Of a stretch of 64,000 bases of DNA, positions 54,501-61,569 are shown piece after piece. Position 1 is the stretch's first letter; the number at the start of each line of letters is the position of its first letter. The translations under genes and the position numbers were made by a program. The notes beneath the pieces were generated by a model. The model was not told where the DNA came from, did no database searches, and saw nothing but the letters and a program-made list of their open reading frames with translations. This DNA is from Niastella caeni (GTDB lineage Bacteria; Bacteroidota; Bacteroidia; Chitinophagales; Chitinophagaceae): contig NZ_STFF01000008.1 in assembly GCF_004834005.1 (NCBI RefSeq), forward strand, positions 248,001 to 312,000. The letters run 5' to 3'.

Positions 54501-54890
54501 CGTATGAATAATATTCATAAGCATTATCAACAAGCATACCGCACACGTACTGGTAAAGAAGGTATGACAATGGAAAACCTGCTACATTATTTCAGCAGCA
54601 GGAAGTATTTTCTTGGCGCCAGCAAACAAAGCAGGTTTAAACGATGGGTAACTAAAACTGAGAATGTAACCCGTACTGGCGGTTTAACGACAACTACAAT
54701 CCCTGAAACGCATAAGGTTGAAGAAAGCATTGTTAGCAGTTCTTATGTGTTCCTGTACGAGGATCTTGGTTTGGATATAGAGCGCGACCAGGTGCAAGAA
54801 GAATTCAATTCTGGAACTGGGTATGTACCCATACCTGATGCTGATTTTGATGATTTGAAGGATAATCAAGGAAGCCTACCATTTAATTGA
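51561..54890 (+). CDS. Phage-type DNA primase-helicase fusion
   Basis: A 1109-aa protein. The N-terminal CHC2 zinc finger shows CPFHDEKTPSF (Cys37, His40) and CFGCGAGGD (Cys58, Cys61). A TOPRIM domain follows at ~260-360 (FAFLVEGYFDVISLH, LRDGDDAGRKA). After a linker, an ATPase region with the P-loop-like GFGERSSGKSKWAES lies near residue 690. It would make primers and unwind DNA for replication of the element. An iteron-like array lies right after the gene. The start was chosen to fit the zinc finger. Confidence 0.85.
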   Translation: MRLSENSIQQVREASIVDVIKHYIPLKHVGSNWKGVCPFHDEKTPSFTVNDIKGVYKCFGCGAGGDAIGFIISKERVEFYQAVEMIAKICSIPLEYEEVPDKEKFEKQKSEREKLKQVVRYTVERYKESLWNLPDEHPVLNYLYNRNITRQLIAEWQLGWATEEWSFISTDIINKGWYDQGSKLGIIKRTASGDRNYDGYRSRITIPITNKYGEYIGMGGRFFEIDSADKGKDFPKYINPPENELYNKSSVLFGLSRADKAISYEGFAFLVEGYFDVISLHANKDSNTVGTCGTALTDQQAVLLRKYTNHVAVLRDGDDAGRKATVKDLLILLRAGFKVDVILLPKTDDPDSYTQKLIANHYRAGTVEIYDGVMWQIDMYMKYVANDEFKLGKAQEAVLNILMTIPNEIIRNNYFDSIIKKYKWQKSNLQKQLNLLIEKEQNTDEDTGESNLDKMPKWMDKEQFLQQGYCIVNNNKRTGYYSFGSGGQIEITNFIIKPLFHIYAGKESRHLIQIDNGRKKAVLDIESKALVSIDLLQQYVVCEGPYIIYGNKGQMLRIATNLLGQFPRCNEVKFLGWQTPGFFAFVDKIYIPGSGLYELDEWGILKFGDQNYLVPAASAAYRELQATGEDPYENDRYLTFIKTDLNFSSWASLMNRVFLEKGPVAIAYVILTIFRDVVFDVDNNCPHLYGFGERSSGKSKWAESVMALFYKKRPAFNLNSGTDFAFFSYMQRFINAPAALNEFDEKVIKPEWFQAIKGIFDGEGRQRGVMGSKNRTEIMKIRSTVILIGQYLCTMDDNSIVSRSIIEGFNERELSEEDKKQYDKLKKHEDAGLSNILIEILQHRQFFKEKYSVSFNANLSEWRKKAADSGKDGAFNQRVVQNWCHLFTCWQLIANHIILPISNKSFESYCFDKGMQWSSFMKSSDTLSEFWNTVSFLVDQGMVIDGWDYKIETTTQIRIRNGRKEEYTHPFNEPTKIVYMRMNNIHKHYQQAYRTRTGKEGMTMENLLHYFSSRKYFLGASKQSRFKRWVTKTENVTRTGGLTTTTIPETHKVEESIVSSSYVFLYEDLGLDIERDQVQEEFNSGTGYVPIPDADFDDLKDNQGSLPFN

Positions 54891-54916
54891 ACCTTGATTT
54901 TAAAATGCCAAAAAAT

Positions 54917-55042
54917 GAGCCTACATGTGCCTACAACTATAAATAAGTGAAAATCAAATTAATAATATTTAAATGCTGTAGGCACACCCATTGTTTTTGT
55001 AGGCACGCGTAGGCCGTTGTAGGCACGTAGGCACGTAGGCAC
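54917..55042. repeat. Iteron-like array of GTAGGCAC boxes
   Basis: GTAGGCAC occurs at 54978, 54999, 55019, 55027 and 55035 (the last three head to tail), with a degenerate copy at 55009. An inverted perfect copy is at 54927 and an inverted degenerate one at 54917. Spacings are 21, 10, 10, 8 and 8 bp, with an AT-rich stretch (54936-54975) between the inverted and direct copies. This is the layout of a replication origin next to a primase gene. Confidence 0.6.
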
Positions 55043-55126
55043 ACAGAATTCATTGCCATTTTGTAAAAAATCGGTTGTAATAAAATACATCAAACCCCGG
55101 CTACTGGTAAGTGTAGCATTTTTAAA

Positions 55127-55588
55127 ATGGAACAAAAACCACTCATCATTGATGGTAATAATGCAAAAAAGCTTTTTCCAAAATCTTCAGATGAATGGAA
55201 AGCTATCCTTATTGAAAATTTCGGGAAGGATTTTTTCAATGAAAAAATAACCGACAGGGTAAAAACATTTGAAGATGCCTGTTTGGTCATTGGCATCGAT
55301 CCGGCTGATGTATGTCATGAAGCCGACGAACCGGATGATGTTGCATATAAGAAATTGAAGGTTATTGCCAGGGCTCTAAACGAAGGTTGGGAACCAGACT
55401 ATAATAATAGCAACCAACGGAAATGGTTCCCCTGGTTTTACATGGACAAACCCGGCTTTCGCCTGCACGGTTGCGATTACGCTTACTCGATTACGCCTGT
55501 CGGCGCCCGCCTTGTGTTTAAATCAGAAGAATTGGCACGTTACGCGGCTAACCAATTTTTGGTCTTGTACAGTAACTACTACGAATAG
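55127..55588 (+). CDS. DGR variable protein 1
   Basis: A 153-aa cytoplasmic-looking protein with no signal peptide. Shared N-terminal half with the next gene: FEDACLVIGIDPADV, ALNEGWEPDYNNSNQRKWFP. The C-terminal part WFYMDKPGFRLHGCDYAYSI then TPVGARLVF carries variable repeat 1 (residues ~109-131). Substituted codons match template adenines. Such proteins use a diversified surface to bind ligands; whether it is virion or cellular is unknown. First of three genes of the retroelement. Confidence 0.8.
   Translation: MEQKPLIIDGNNAKKLFPKSSDEWKAILIENFGKDFFNEKITDRVKTFEDACLVIGIDPADVCHEADEPDDVAYKKLKVIARALNEGWEPDYNNSNQRKWFPWFYMDKPGFRLHGCDYAYSITPVGARLVFKSEELARYAANQFLVLYSNYYE
55452..55517 (+). repeat. 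DGR variable repeat 1 (VR1)
   Basis: A 66-nt match to the template at 56054-56119 with no gaps. Eleven differences, ten at template adenines (positions 15, 19, 24, 31, 33, 40, 45, 46, 51, 59) and one T to C at position 60 near the 3' end. Confidence 0.88.
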
Positions 55589-55631
55589 GAAAACTTCAAT
55601 ATTCACCTGTTAAATTCTTTTTTGAATATTT

Positions 55632-56009
55632 ATGAAAAAGATTAAAACGTTTGAAGGCGCATGCAAAGTTTTGGGCCATGATCCAATAAAGGTTCTTCCT
55701 AAAGTATCGTCTTTCCCAAAAGCTCACCAAAAGGCGCTAATCGCAACCGCCAAACTTATCATTATCAATGAGGCTTTGAATTTTGTTGATAATGGCAAAA
55801 AGAAATGGGTCCCTGATTGGAATAACACAAGTGAATGGAAATATTATCCATGGTTCTGGATGGACAAACCCGGCTTTCGCCTGCTCGGTTGCTATTACGA
55901 TTACTCGCATACGAATGTCGGCGCCCGCCTTGTGTATCGTACACGATCCCTGGCGGAATACGCCGGGAAGCAGTTTGCAGCGCTATATAAGGATTTAATG
56001 GTTCTTTAA
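55632..56009 (+). CDS. DGR variable protein 2
   Basis: A 125-aa protein, paralogous to variable protein 1: KTFEGACKVLGHDPIKVLP, WVPDWNNTSEWKYYPWFWMD, then the variable part GFRLLGCYYDYSHTNVGARL (residues ~80-102). It ends EYAGKQFAALYKDLMVL, like the first gene's RYAANQFLVLYSNYY. The gap to the first gene is 43 bp. A hairpin (CCTGGCG with CGCCGGG, 55949-55967) lies 13 nt after the variable repeat and could be the retrohoming structure known near other variable repeats, but is also coding. Confidence 0.82.
   Translation: MKKIKTFEGACKVLGHDPIKVLPKVSSFPKAHQKALIATAKLIIINEALNFVDNGKKKWVPDWNNTSEWKYYPWFWMDKPGFRLLGCYYDYSHTNVGARLVYRTRSLAEYAGKQFAALYKDLMVL
55870..55935 (+). repeat. DGR variable repeat 2 (VR2)
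   Basis: A 66-nt gapless match to the template. Nine differences, eight at template adenines (15, 16, 19, 24, 33, 39, 51, 59) and the same T to C at position 60 as in VR1, consistent with a distinct initiation-of-homology end. Confidence 0.9.
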
Positions 56010-56053
56010 AAATAATAGGTTGTGTACTGCTGTGGCTGGCAGGGTTTCGAGTT

Positions 56054-56119
56054 CCGGCTTTCGCCTGAACGATTGCAATTACGATAACTCGAATACGAAT
56101 GTCAGCGCCCGATTTGTGT
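56054..56119 (+). repeat. DGR template repeat (TR)
   Basis: It lies in the non-coding gap between variable gene 2 and the reverse transcriptase. Adenines sit at first and second codon positions of the matching frame (AAC, GAT, AAT, GAT, AAC, AAT, AAT, AGC), the standard TR design. Twelve of its 16 adenines are changed in at least one variable repeat. The rest is nearly invariant. Confidence 0.92.
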
Positions 56120-56222
56120 ACCCTTATAGCAGTACAGACCTTGCCTCTTGGCAAAAAATAACTTTTAATAATAGGATGCTGGTACTGAAAGGGAATGTTT
56201 CCTATCAAACACAAGGCCTGTA

Positions 56223-57302
56223 ATGAAACGAATTGGTAAATTATACCAGGAGATTTGCAGCATTGAAAATCTAACCTTGGCTGATGCTATCGCCCGTAAA
56301 GGCAAATCCAAACAATATGGCATTAAGATCCATGACCAAAATCGTGAGGCCAATATTCAGGCGCTGCATCTGGCTCTCGTGGGTAAGTCTTACCAAACAT
56401 CAAAATACTCCACCTTCAAAGTATATGAACCAAAGGAGCGGGAAGTATTCCGACTTCCTTATTATCCTGACCGCATTGTACATCATGCTATAATGAATGT
56501 CCTGGAGCCGGTATTTATCTCCGTATTTACTTCTGATACTTATTCATGTATTAAAGGGAAGGGCATTCATGCGGCCGCCAGAGGTGTTAAACGTGCACTG
56601 AAGGATGAGGCCGGAACAACATATTGCTTGAAGCTGGATATAAAGAAGTTCTACCCTTCGGTAGATCATGCCGTACTGAAGCAGTTACTACGCAGGAAGT
56701 TTAAAGACCAGAACCTTTTATGGTTGCTGGATGAGATCATCGACAGTGCTGATGGTCTGCCGATAGGCAATTATCTCAGCCAGTACTTTGCGAACTTTTA
56801 CCTCACTTATTTTGATCATTGGATTAAAGAGGTTAAACGGATAAAATATTACTTCCGTTATGCGGATGATATTGTAATCCTACATCAGGACAAAAACTTT
56901 CTCCATACCCTGCTAACAGAAATTACCAGCTACCTAAAAGAGCAGTTAAATCTTACAGTTAAAGAAAACTTTCAAGTGTTCCCGGTTGTTTCCCGAGGCA
57001 TTGACTTCGTTGGCTACCGGTTTTATCATAAGCATACATTACTTAGAAAATCCATAAAACAAAATTTTGCCCGCATGCTGGCGCGACGCCCGAATAAATT
57101 ATCCATTGCCTCTTATTATGGATGGGCTTGTCATGCCGACTGCAGGCACTTACTTAAAACCTTACTAAGCAATGAACGCATTCAAGGACTTCAATATAAC
57201 CTCATCCCAAAAAGCCTTTACCGGAGACAAAATAAAGATCGACAGGATACTGAATCGGGAGATAGTTGTAATGGACTACAAGATCGAAAAATCAAGGTAT
57301 GA
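56223..57302 (+). CDS. DGR reverse transcriptase
   Basis: A 359-aa protein. Motifs: LKLDIKKFYPSVDH (~136-149), GLPIGNYLSQYFANFYL with IGxxxSQ, the signature of DGR reverse transcriptases (~178-194), and FRYADDIVIL with the YADD catalytic box (~211-220). FVGYRF near 257 is a further domain. It copies the TR RNA with adenine errors and drives transfer into the variable repeats. The last ~43 residues overlap another gene and look like low-complexity frame overlap, so the true C-terminus may be non-essential. Confidence 0.92.
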   Translation: MKRIGKLYQEICSIENLTLADAIARKGKSKQYGIKIHDQNREANIQALHLALVGKSYQTSKYSTFKVYEPKEREVFRLPYYPDRIVHHAIMNVLEPVFISVFTSDTYSCIKGKGIHAAARGVKRALKDEAGTTYCLKLDIKKFYPSVDHAVLKQLLRRKFKDQNLLWLLDEIIDSADGLPIGNYLSQYFANFYLTYFDHWIKEVKRIKYYFRYADDIVILHQDKNFLHTLLTEITSYLKEQLNLTVKENFQVFPVVSRGIDFVGYRFYHKHTLLRKSIKQNFARMLARRPNKLSIASYYGWACHADCRHLLKTLLSNERIQGLQYNLIPKSLYRRQNKDRQDTESGDSCNGLQDRKIKV

Positions 57303-57471
57303 TAAAGGCAATGGGAAATGCCTATACCTGCAAATTGAATTAAATAAAACAAAGCATGTTGTATTCACCGGGTCAGCCGGTTTAATGGACCAAATAGAAA
57401 AAGTGCCTAAAGATAGAATGCCATTTACAACAACAATAGTTAGAGAGAATGAACGATTCGAATTCACTTAA
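57172..57471 (+). CDS. Small protein overlapping the reverse transcriptase end
   Basis: A 99-aa protein (MNAFKDFNITSSQKAFTGDK) with CLYLQIELNKTKHVVFTGSA and PFTTTIVRENERFEFT, a coherent beta-rich sequence that I have met beside phage genes. It overlaps the reverse transcriptase by 131 nt, so it is translationally coupled. It could be a DGR accessory factor or a neighbouring phage gene. It is not the known Avd (no four-helix look). Confidence 0.65.
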   Translation: MNAFKDFNITSSQKAFTGDKIKIDRILNREIVVMDYKIEKSRYDKGNGKCLYLQIELNKTKHVVFTGSAGLMDQIEKVPKDRMPFTTTIVRENERFEFT

Positions 57472-57486
57472 TATTAAATCAACCAC

Positions 57487-57783
57487 ATGCCACTATTAAG
57501 AAAGTACGAACAATGGCAAAAAGATTTCATTAAAGAGAATGCTGGTAGTATGACACTTAAGCAATTGTCTGAAAAATTGAACATGCCAATTGGAACCATA
57601 CATGCGTACTGTAAGGATAACAATATTTTGACGAGAAAGGCGCATAAAAGATTAGTGGAAATTGATAAGCCAAAACAAAAAATTGTTCGTCCGCCAGCAA
57701 TTTACTCTCAGTCAGGTTCTCCATATGGTATTGCAAATTTAACAATTGGCGTTTCACTTATTTCAAATTCAAACATACAATGA
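57487..57783 (+). CDS. Small helix-turn-helix protein
   Basis: A 98-aa protein with YEQWQKDFIKENAGSMTLKQ then LSEKLNMPIGTIHAYCKDNN, a helix-turn-helix, and an unstructured tail. It overlaps the methyltransferase start by 4 nt (ATGA) and probably regulates that operon or guides it. Confidence 0.7.
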   Translation: MPLLRKYEQWQKDFIKENAGSMTLKQLSEKLNMPIGTIHAYCKDNNILTRKAHKRLVEIDKPKQKIVRPPAIYSQSGSPYGIANLTIGVSLISNSNIQ

Positions 57784-59570
57784 ACGAACCGCTATTCATA
57801 ATCGTTGACTTATTTTGCGGCGCTGGTGGAACAACGACAGGTTTTGTTCAGGCAGAGTTGGAAGGAAGCGGAATAGCAAAGGTAATTGCCTGCGTTAACC
57901 ACGATCCAAAAGCAATTAAGTCACATTGGGCAAACCATCCGGAGGTTAAGCACTTCGAGGAAGATATCCGGACGCTTGATCTTACCGAATTAACGGCATT
58001 GACACGTCAATATCAAACCATGTACCCGGATGCGTACCTGATACTTTGGGCCAGTCTGGAATGTACCAATTTCAGCAAGGCGAAAGGCGGGCAGCCACGC
58101 GACGCAGACAGCCGGACGTTAGCAGATCACCTCCCCCGGTATAGAGCCGCATTAAATCCTGATTACATTATGATTGAAAATGTGGTAGAATTCATGAGTT
58201 GGGGACCGCTCGATGCAAACGGCAAACCAGTTTCCCGAAAGAACGGCCAAGATTGGATGCGGTGGCGCGAAGTTATGAAGGGCGAAATTTTTCCGAACAG
58301 TAAAGATTGGTGGTATGTAGATGAATGGAAAGAACTGAACAGCGCGAACTATGGCGCTTATACATCGCGTAACCGGCTGTTTGGCATATTCGCCAAACCA
58401 GTGTTACCCATTGCTTGGCCTGAACCTACACACGCAAAGAACCCTTCCAAGTTCAGCCTACATGGCGATCTGCAACGCTGGAAGGCCGTTAAAGAGGTGT
58501 TGGACTTTTCCGATGAAGGAGAAAGTATATTCACAAGGGCAAAGCCTTTGTCGGATAAAACACTGGAAAGAATCTATGCAGGACTGCTAAAGTATGTGGC
58601 CAAAGGCGATACTTCGTTTATCAGCAAGTATTACAGTGGGAAGCCAGCCGGTAAAGTGAATAGCGTAAATCAGCCATCGGCTACCGTAACGACATTTGGC
58701 AATTCTTCCCTCGTTCAAGCTGTTGGGTTTACTGCTCAGTCTGTCGATCAGCCAGCAGGAACGATCACTACGGTTGATCATCATTCGTTGGTTAAGGCTG
58801 CATTTATTCAACAAAGGAATTCTGGCGAACCCGAAAGTAAACTTGTTGACATAGATGGCCCTGCTCGGACCTTGACGGCTACCGGGGGTAATCAAGAGCT
58901 TGTGCAAACACGTTTCTTAAAACATTATTATAGTAATGGCGGCGAGCTTTCTTCTATTGAAAGCCCATCGGCTACAATAAGCACACGTGACAGGTCTGCT
59001 GTTGTTTCGGTAACAAATCATAACAATCAATCTATTGAGCAGCCAGCGGGGACCATAATGACGAACGATAAACACAGTGTAGTTAATTGTGAGCCGTTCA
59101 TTATGCCGACCAATTATGATAATAAACCGGTATCAACCGATCAGCCAGCTCCTACTATAACTGCAAATCGCAAGCACCATTATTTAATTAACCCTGCATA
59201 TGGGGGGCATGCTATTACAACCGAAGGACCATGCCCGGTTATTGTTGCTCGGCAGGATAAAGTTCCGCTTTACCTGGTGCAAGCTGAAGAAGGATTAGTT
59301 GCGGTACCAATATACCCAGGTGATAGTGAGATAATGATCAAGATAAAAGAATTCATGGCCATATTCAACATCGCTGATATAAAGATGCGCATGTTCAGAA
59401 TTCATGAATTGCTACGTATACAAGGTTTTCCGTTAGGTTATAAACTAGAAGGAAGCCAGGAAGACCAAAAAAAGTTTGTTGGAAATAGCGTAGTGCCGCT
59501 GGTTGTGAAGAAGTGGACAGAGGCTTTAGCATCGCGATTAATTGAAACATACAATCAAAAAATTGCATAA
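57780..59570 (+). CDS. C5 cytosine DNA methyltransferase with seven internal repeats
   Basis: A 596-aa protein. Motif I DLFCGAGGTTTGF (~10-22); motif IV is SLECTNFS with the catalytic Cys95 (EC in place of the usual PC); ENV at ~133; SRNRLFGIF motif VIII at ~196; IHELLRIQGFP and KKFVGNSVVP (motifs IX, X) at the end. Between VIII and IX (~298-497) a PxxTIT-type unit repeats about seven times. It methylates DNA, probably to protect phage DNA; no restriction enzyme gene is adjacent. It overlaps the next gene by one base. Confidence 0.88.
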   Translation: MNEPLFIIVDLFCGAGGTTTGFVQAELEGSGIAKVIACVNHDPKAIKSHWANHPEVKHFEEDIRTLDLTELTALTRQYQTMYPDAYLILWASLECTNFSKAKGGQPRDADSRTLADHLPRYRAALNPDYIMIENVVEFMSWGPLDANGKPVSRKNGQDWMRWREVMKGEIFPNSKDWWYVDEWKELNSANYGAYTSRNRLFGIFAKPVLPIAWPEPTHAKNPSKFSLHGDLQRWKAVKEVLDFSDEGESIFTRAKPLSDKTLERIYAGLLKYVAKGDTSFISKYYSGKPAGKVNSVNQPSATVTTFGNSSLVQAVGFTAQSVDQPAGTITTVDHHSLVKAAFIQQRNSGEPESKLVDIDGPARTLTATGGNQELVQTRFLKHYYSNGGELSSIESPSATISTRDRSAVVSVTNHNNQSIEQPAGTIMTNDKHSVVNCEPFIMPTNYDNKPVSTDQPAPTITANRKHHYLINPAYGGHAITTEGPCPVIVARQDKVPLYLVQAEEGLVAVPIYPGDSEIMIKIKEFMAIFNIADIKMRMFRIHELLRIQGFPLGYKLEGSQEDQKKFVGNSVVPLVVKKWTEALASRLIETYNQKIA

Positions 59571-60712
59571 TGAGTAAAATAGAATGGACTAACCGCACCT
59601 GGAACCCGGTAGTTGGCTGCAGCAAAGTATCAGCTGGCTGCAAAAACTGCTATGCGATACGGATGGCCTGGCGCCTGCAGCATATACCAAACTCGAAGGA
59701 TAAGTACGCTGGCACGGTAGAAAAGACTGCCGGCGGGCAGTTGAATTGGACCGGTAAGGTAAATATTATTGAAAAGGAATTTGTGAAGCCGTTTACCTGG
59801 AGGAAACCTTCTATGGTATTTGTAAACAGCGAAAGCGACCTGTTTCATGAAAGCGTTCCTTTCCAGGTTATAAGATCGCTATTCGGTGTTATGTCAGTTT
59901 GCAAAGAGCACACATTCCAGATTCTTACAAAGCGGCCGCAAAGGATGTTAGATTTTTTCGAATGGCTAAAATTGATGGACCCTGAGTGGCAAGATGATCC
60001 TGCGAATTATGCTTATGACTTGTGTGTTGAATATGGAATTGAAACCGGGTGTGGAAGTGCTTTTGAAACCGATGCATGGCCTTTGAAAAACGTGTGGTTG
60101 GGTGTAAGCGTTGAAGATCAAAATACCGCCAACGAACGTATCCCGCTACTCATGCAAATACCCGCTGAAGTTCGGTTCCTTTCATGCGAACCGCTGTTAA
60201 GTACTATCAATTTTACATTAAAATATAAGATAGGTCCGTCAAACCATTGGACCGAAAACTATGATGTACTGTTAGGCAACAAATATTCATATGACTTAGG
60301 TAGTAAAGTCATTGCCACTAAAATTGATTGGGTAATAGCAGGGGGCGAATCCGGAAAAGATGCGAGGCCACTGCACCCGGAATGGGTCAGGTCAATAAGG
60401 AACCAATGTAAAACCGCTGGAACCCCTTTCTTCTTTAAGCAATGGGGTGAATGGAAGCCTTATGAAGATGGCGACCTTTCAACTTTTGATACTGGTACTT
60501 TTGTTGATAAACCAGGCGAATGGGGGGATCATCCCGTAGGCACATTCACTTGTATACACGGAATTAATTGGGGTACTCCTATGTCAAGGGTTGGCAAAAA
60601 GAAAGCCGGCCGCAGTCTCGATGGCCGGCAATGGAACGAATTCCCATTAACTAGTAAACTTTTGCCTACTCCCGATGATCCAGATTTATTCTTTACTGGC
60701 GGTGATTATTAA
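59570..60712 (+). CDS. Phage Gp37/Gp68 family (DUF5131) protein
   Basis: A 380-aa protein with WNPVVGCSKVSAGCKNCYA, giving cysteines at 17, 24 and 27. Further motifs are FVNSESDLFHESVP, LTKRPQRMLDFF, NVWLGVSVEDQNTANERIPL, WVIAGGESGKDARPLHPEWV and FFFKQWGEW. These define the Gp37/Gp68 family, thought to be radical SAM-like. The biochemical role is unknown. It starts one base before the methyltransferase stop ends, so the two are coupled and a DNA-modification role is possible. Confidence 0.88.
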   Translation: MSKIEWTNRTWNPVVGCSKVSAGCKNCYAIRMAWRLQHIPNSKDKYAGTVEKTAGGQLNWTGKVNIIEKEFVKPFTWRKPSMVFVNSESDLFHESVPFQVIRSLFGVMSVCKEHTFQILTKRPQRMLDFFEWLKLMDPEWQDDPANYAYDLCVEYGIETGCGSAFETDAWPLKNVWLGVSVEDQNTANERIPLLMQIPAEVRFLSCEPLLSTINFTLKYKIGPSNHWTENYDVLLGNKYSYDLGSKVIATKIDWVIAGGESGKDARPLHPEWVRSIRNQCKTAGTPFFFKQWGEWKPYEDGDLSTFDTGTFVDKPGEWGDHPVGTFTCIHGINWGTPMSRVGKKKAGRSLDGRQWNEFPLTSKLLPTPDDPDLFFTGGDY

Positions 60713-60729
60713 CCTATAAATAAATTGAA

Positions 60730-61257
60730 ATGCCAGCATATAGTTTTAAACAACGCTTCGTGCCTTTCGTTGAAGATGGCAGCAAACCACACACTATACG
60801 AGGCCGTAGGAAAAAAGGCTTTGCCAAAAAAGGTGATATCCTTTATCACTACTTTGGACTCCGTACAAAATGGTGCCGCAAACTCCGCGAAGAGATCTGC
60901 ACCAACGTACGCACTATCATAATCACAGCAACAGACATATACCTAATTAGCTACCGAATAAGCGATAAGGATGTACAGATTGAAGAAGATCACTTAAATG
61001 CGCATGGTAAACCAACCAATGGTATCAGGTTGGATGATACACTGCGTAACACTTTTGCATGGCACGATGGCTTCCGGCCTGAAGGATCGACCCGTGATCA
61101 GCCAGGGGATGCCTTCAACTTAATGATTCAGTTTTGGATCAGCACACATCAATTGCCTTTTATTGGGGACCTTATTGACTGGCTGCCAACCGAAGAAGGG
61201 CTAAAAAAAGCTAAATGTATAAGCAATGACAAAAAAAGTAATCAATTGGCCAACTAA
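60730..61257 (+). CDS. ASCH/PUA-like domain protein
   Basis: A 175-aa protein that opens with MPAYSFKQRFVPFVEDGSKP then HTIRGRRKKGFAKKGDILYH, the ASCH layout (nucleic-acid or nucleotide binding, some are N4-acetylcytidine amidohydrolases), and LRTKWCRKL. It lies 17 bp after the Gp37/Gp68 gene and overlaps the next gene by 32 nt. It may act on modified bases with its neighbours. Confidence 0.7.
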   Translation: MPAYSFKQRFVPFVEDGSKPHTIRGRRKKGFAKKGDILYHYFGLRTKWCRKLREEICTNVRTIIITATDIYLISYRISDKDVQIEEDHLNAHGKPTNGIRLDDTLRNTFAWHDGFRPEGSTRDQPGDAFNLMIQFWISTHQLPFIGDLIDWLPTEEGLKKAKCISNDKKSNQLAN

Positions 61258-61564
61258 TTTTAATAATAAACTGGCCTGTGATTGTATGATTCATATTGAT
61301 ATTGCACCAAAAGCACACGTATCGGCGCATGTACTTGAATCAACAATAATTGAAATTATAATAGCTGATGAAAGCTATCCGGCAACCAAATGGAAACTTG
61401 AATCTATTTACCCTTTAAAGTTGTTTCAGCTAACTTCAGTAAGTTCTATGCCGTCACATGGAATGGAAAGCTTTGAATTTGCGAAATGGTTTCTGACAAA
61501 TAATGTGGGGGCGAACTCGCAAACAGAAATAGCAATATACTATTATCGAAAAATGAAAGAATAG
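61226..61564 (+). CDS. Unknown 112-aa phage-type protein
   Basis: A soluble beta-rich protein (CMIHIDIAPKAHVSAHVLES, IEIIIADESYPATKWKLESI). It overlaps the ASCH-like gene by 32 nt and is followed by a gene 5 bp later. No family is recognised. Confidence 0.6.
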   Translation: MTKKVINWPTNFNNKLACDCMIHIDIAPKAHVSAHVLESTIIEIIIADESYPATKWKLESIYPLKLFQLTSVSSMPSHGMESFEFAKWFLTNNVGANSQTEIAIYYYRKMKE

Positions 61565-61569
61565 GCTGA

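Noticed and set aside
56010..56222. Considered the template repeat as a third, decayed variable gene
   Set aside because: Adenines are at exactly the positions that differ in both variable repeats, the flanking sequence lacks the coding context shared by the two genes, and no ORF covers it.
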